Source: an uncultured Collinsella sp. (GTDB lineage Bacteria; Actinomycetota; Coriobacteriia; Coriobacteriales; Coriobacteriaceae). Taken from it: DNA of 24,307 nt. The position numbers were made by a program, and so were the translations under genes. Below the pieces are notes generated by a model. The model was not told where the DNA came from, did not search any database, and saw only the letters and a list, made by a program, of their open reading frames with translations. The stretch spans positions 1 through 24,307 of the forward strand of contig CATZRJ010000030.1 in assembly GCA_958423535.1 (NCBI GenBank). Direction: 5' to 3'. Positions 22,340 through 24,307 of this stretch are shown one piece after another. Every line of letters starts with the position of its first letter. Within the stretch, counting starts at the first letter, position 1.

Positions 22340-23520
22340 TAGATCTTCCTCCACACCATCTTGTCCACGACGTCGGTGTAGCCCTGGATGATCTTGACCA
22401 CCTTGGTGGACACGGTCTCGTCGGCATAGTCGGGCACGGGCGCCTCGGGCAGCGACCCCTCCGCGTCGAGATCGACGGCGGTGTGGACGGCCTGGAGCAG
22501 CCCCCTCTCGGAGATGCCGGCCAGCGTGAAGCAGGCCTTGTCCAGGGCCTCCGGGCGCTCGGTGGAGGTGCGGATGCACACCGCCGGGAACGGGCGGCCG
22601 ATAGACGCGAAGAAGCTGGACTCCTCGGGCAGGGTACCGGAGTCGGAGACCACGGCGAAGGCGTTCATCTGCAGGCAGTTGTAGTCGTGGAAGCCCATGG
22701 GCTCGTGCATGCGCACGCGCGGGTCGAGCTGGAAGCCCGTGGCCTCCAGGCGCTTGCGGGAGCGCGGGTGGCAGGAGTACAGGATCGGCATGTCGTACCT
22801 CTCGGCCAGCGCGTTGATCGCGGTGAACAGGCTCGTGAAGTTCGCCTCGGTGTCGATGTTCTCCTCGCGGTGGGCCGAGAGCAGCATGTAGCGCTTGGGC
22901 TCAAGGCCGAGCTCGGAGAGGATGGCGGAGGCCTCGATCTTGCCAAGGTTCGCGCGCAGGACCTCTGCCATGGGCGATCCGGTGACGTAGGTGCGCTCCG
23001 GCGCGCAGCCGGTGTCCTTGAGGTAGCGTCGGGCGTGCTCGGAGTAGGCCAGGTTGACTTCGGAGATCACGTCGACGATGCGGCGGTTGGTCTCCTCGGG
23101 CAGGCACTCGTCCTTGCAGCGGTTGCCGGCCTCCATGTGGAAGATGGGGATGTGCAGGCGCTTGGCCGCGATGGCGGACAGGCAGCTGTTGGTGTCGCCC
23201 AGGATCAGCAGCGCGTCGGGCTGCACCTGCACCATCAACTTGTAGCTCGCGGCGATGATGTTGCCCACGGTCTCGCCCAGGTCGGCGCCCACGGCGTCCA
23301 GGTAGACGTCGGGGTCGGCGAGCTCCAGGTCGCGGAAGAAGATGCCGTTCAAGGTGTAGTCGTAGTTCTGCCCGGTGTGGGCCAGCAGGCAGTCGAAGTG
23401 GCGGCGGCACTTCTTGATTACCTCGGACAGGCGGATGACCTCGGGGCGGGTGCCCACGATGACCAGGAGCTTCAGGCGGCCGTCGTCCCTGAATGCGATA
23501 TCGGAATAGTCCTTGCCCAT
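22339..23520 (-). CDS. capG: UDP-GlcNAc 2-epimerase family enzyme, CapG/WbjD-like
   Basis: The 393-aa non-hydrolysing epimerase has 'VGTRPEVIRLSEVI' (22-35), D109 in 'LILGDTNS', E130 in 'HMEAGNRCKDE', 'PEETNRRIVD' (141-150) and H217 in 'SAHREEN'. All are in the positions used for catalysis in WecB-type enzymes. The 'GNRCKDE...NRRIVD' version and the CapF gene next door favour the CapG/WbjD branch, which acts last in making UDP-N-acetyl-L-fucosamine. WecB-type UDP-ManNAc synthesis remains possible. The ATG at 23520 has GAGGAGG upstream and follows the CapF stop by four bases. The gene is intact, but its supposed upstream partner CapF is truncated. Very high G+C at third positions. Confidence 0.88.
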   Translation of the reverse strand: MGKDYSDIAFRDDGRLKLLVIVGTRPEVIRLSEVIKKCRRHFDCLLAHTGQNYDYTLNGIFFRDLELADPDVYLDAVGADLGETVGNIIAASYKLMVQVQPDALLILGDTNSCLSAIAAKRLHIPIFHMEAGNRCKDECLPEETNRRIVDVISEVNLAYSEHARRYLKDTGCAPERTYVTGSPMAEVLRANLGKIEASAILSELGLEPKRYMLLSAHREENIDTEANFTSLFTAINALAERYDMPILYSCHPRSRKRLEATGFQLDPRVRMHEPMGFHDYNCLQMNAFAVVSDSGTLPEESSFFASIGRPFPAVCIRTSTERPEALDKACFTLAGISERGLLQAVHTAVDLDAEGSLPEAPVPDYADETVSTKVVKIIQGYTDVVDKMVWRKI

Positions 23521-23524
23521 GCGG

Positions 23525-24254
23525 CTAGACCTCCTCGTAGTAGGTATCGGGGTCCTCGGGGTCGAAGGGCTCGTTGGCCCACATGACCGTCACGAGGTCC
23601 TCGGTGTCGGACAGGTTGGTGATGGAGTGCGTGTAGCCCGGGACCATCTCCACGGCTCGCATGTCGGGCCCCGAGACGGTGTACTCGTCGACGGGGAACG
23701 GGTTGCCGTCGGCGTCCTCCCCCACCTTCCTGAGCTTGATGGAGGCGGTGCCGGAGACCACCAGGAACCGCTCCCACTTGCTCATGTGCCAGTGGTTGCC
23801 CTTGGTGATCCCGGGCCTCGAGACGTTGACGGAGACCTGGCCGCGCTCCGGCGTGCGCAGGAACTCGGTGAACGAGCCGCGCGCGTCCGCGTTGGGCCTG
23901 AGTCTATAGGCGAAGTTGCCCGGCTCGTAGTAGGACAGGAACGTGCTCCACAGCTTCTTGGAGAAGGAGCCCTCCGAAAGGTCGGGCACCGAGAGCGTCT
24001 CGCGGCTGTCGCGGAAGCAGTCGAGCAGGTAGACGATCTCGCCCAGGGTCTTCACATCGGTGTCGGGGACGTAGCAGAACCCGTCGCCCTCGACGCGCTC
24101 GAGGCCCTCGTAGCCGCAGCGGTGCTCCTCGCCGAGCAGGGCGCCCAGCATCTCGCCGATCAGGTCGTCGATGTAGAGGAGCTCCAGCTCCACCGACGGG
24201 TCGTTCACGGTGTAGGGGCGGCCGTTCGCGATGGCGTCGCAGAAGGTGGCCACG
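23525..24254 (-). pseudogene. capF: CapF/WbjC reductase-cupin, 5' end lost to an insertion
   Basis: The remaining 242 residues cover the end of the SDR domain ('NDPSVELELLYIDDLIG', 18-34) and the complete C-terminal cupin domain, with H154 and H156 in 'GNHWHMSKWE', E161, and H209 in 'GYTHS'. CapF normally has about 370 residues. It epimerises and reduces an intermediate on the way to UDP-N-acetyl-L-fucosamine, and its N-terminal Rossmann domain binds NADPH. Here about 125 N-terminal residues are replaced by non-coding sequence starting at 24255. A GTG at 24253 gives an open frame but no proper gene start. The cupin domain could survive alone; the reductase cannot. It is followed at four bases by capG. 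Confidence 0.82.
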
Positions 24255-24307
24255 TGTTAGCGTCAATCTATTTTTCACCAGTTTCGCTAAACAGGCGCGC
24301 CGTTCGC
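24255..24307. mobile_element. Terminal end of an insertion sequence interrupting capF
   Basis: The capF reading is cut at 24254. The next bases (TGTTAGCGTCAATC, then TTTTTCACC) begin with TG and resemble the terminal repeats of IS21-family elements. The rest lies outside the window, so the family is a guess. The junction with a conserved coding sequence is the firm evidence. Confidence 0.55.

Noticed and set aside
22340..22579. 80-codon N-terminal extension of the WcaC-like glycosyltransferase
   Set aside because: It lies inside the epimerase gene in another frame with low-complexity Arg/Gly/His content. The GTG at 22339 with GGAGGAAG and stop overlap is the better start.
22483..23586. Long plus-strand ORF of 367 codons opposite capG
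   Set aside because: It is antisense to a clearly conserved epimerase, rich in Gly, Ala, Val and Arg as expected for the opposite strand of G+C-rich DNA, and has no family likeness.

Overview
The window looks like a piece of a gut Coriobacteriia chromosome, most likely Collinsella or a close relative. The basis is family recognition, not a database search: a Coriobacteriia-type 'FRYWRCPPQV' protein family, a C-terminal-HTH regulator family common in these genomes, an LPKTG sortase substrate, G+C-rich housekeeping-type genes, and a 16-bp inverted repeat (CGGAAGTGCGGGGAAA) that I associate with Collinsella intergenic regions. Every convincing protein gene is on the minus strand, so the window reads from right to left.

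Region A (1-8.5 kb) is a run of small accessory modules. It holds a nuclease-like Coriobacteriia gene split by an in-frame TGA, then a tRNA-Val(CAC) with a clear terminator. Next comes a four-gene operon of HTH regulator, 61-aa protein, Doc-type toxin and DUF3825 protein. An inverted-repeat element of about 124 bp sits upstream of that operon. A two-gene AAA ATPase / TOPRIM-like pair follows, whose second gene carries an in-frame TAG. Then there is a three-gene group (92-aa protein, MNT nucleotidyltransferase, short RelB/DinJ-like protein) and an LPXTG surface protein.

Region B (8.7-13.9 kb) is visibly A/T-richer and looks acquired. It contains a 665-aa protein with a C-terminal HEPN-like R-N-S-Y-D-H motif, a DUF4238 protein, a pair of ORFs that read best as one gene broken by a one-base shift in a T run, and a lone 270-aa protein. 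That lone gene lies between two decayed copies of the 3' end of UDP-glucose dehydrogenase (ugd).

Region C (14.1-24.3 kb) is a surface or capsular polysaccharide operon. In transcription order it has capF (5' part cut off by an insertion-sequence end), capG/wecB, a glycosyltransferase, a glycosyltransferase remnant, another glycosyltransferase, a Wzy-type polymerase, a family-2 glycosyltransferase, a Wzx flippase, an acyltransferase with an in-frame TAA, then IS256 and ugd debris. Several junctions are one-base overlaps (TAATG, TGATG, TAGTG), so it was one translationally coupled operon. CapF and CapG together suggest a UDP-N-acetyl-L-fucosamine-type precursor.

A recurring feature is decay or switching. 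Three otherwise open genes each carry one in-frame stop (TGA, TAG, TAA). One gene has an apparent frameshift, and the polysaccharide operon has two G8 tracts, two gene remnants and one IS-truncated gene. The modules most worth testing as new systems are the HEPN-like/DUF4238 operon, the HTH/61-aa/Doc/DUF3825 operon and the AAA/TOPRIM-like pair.
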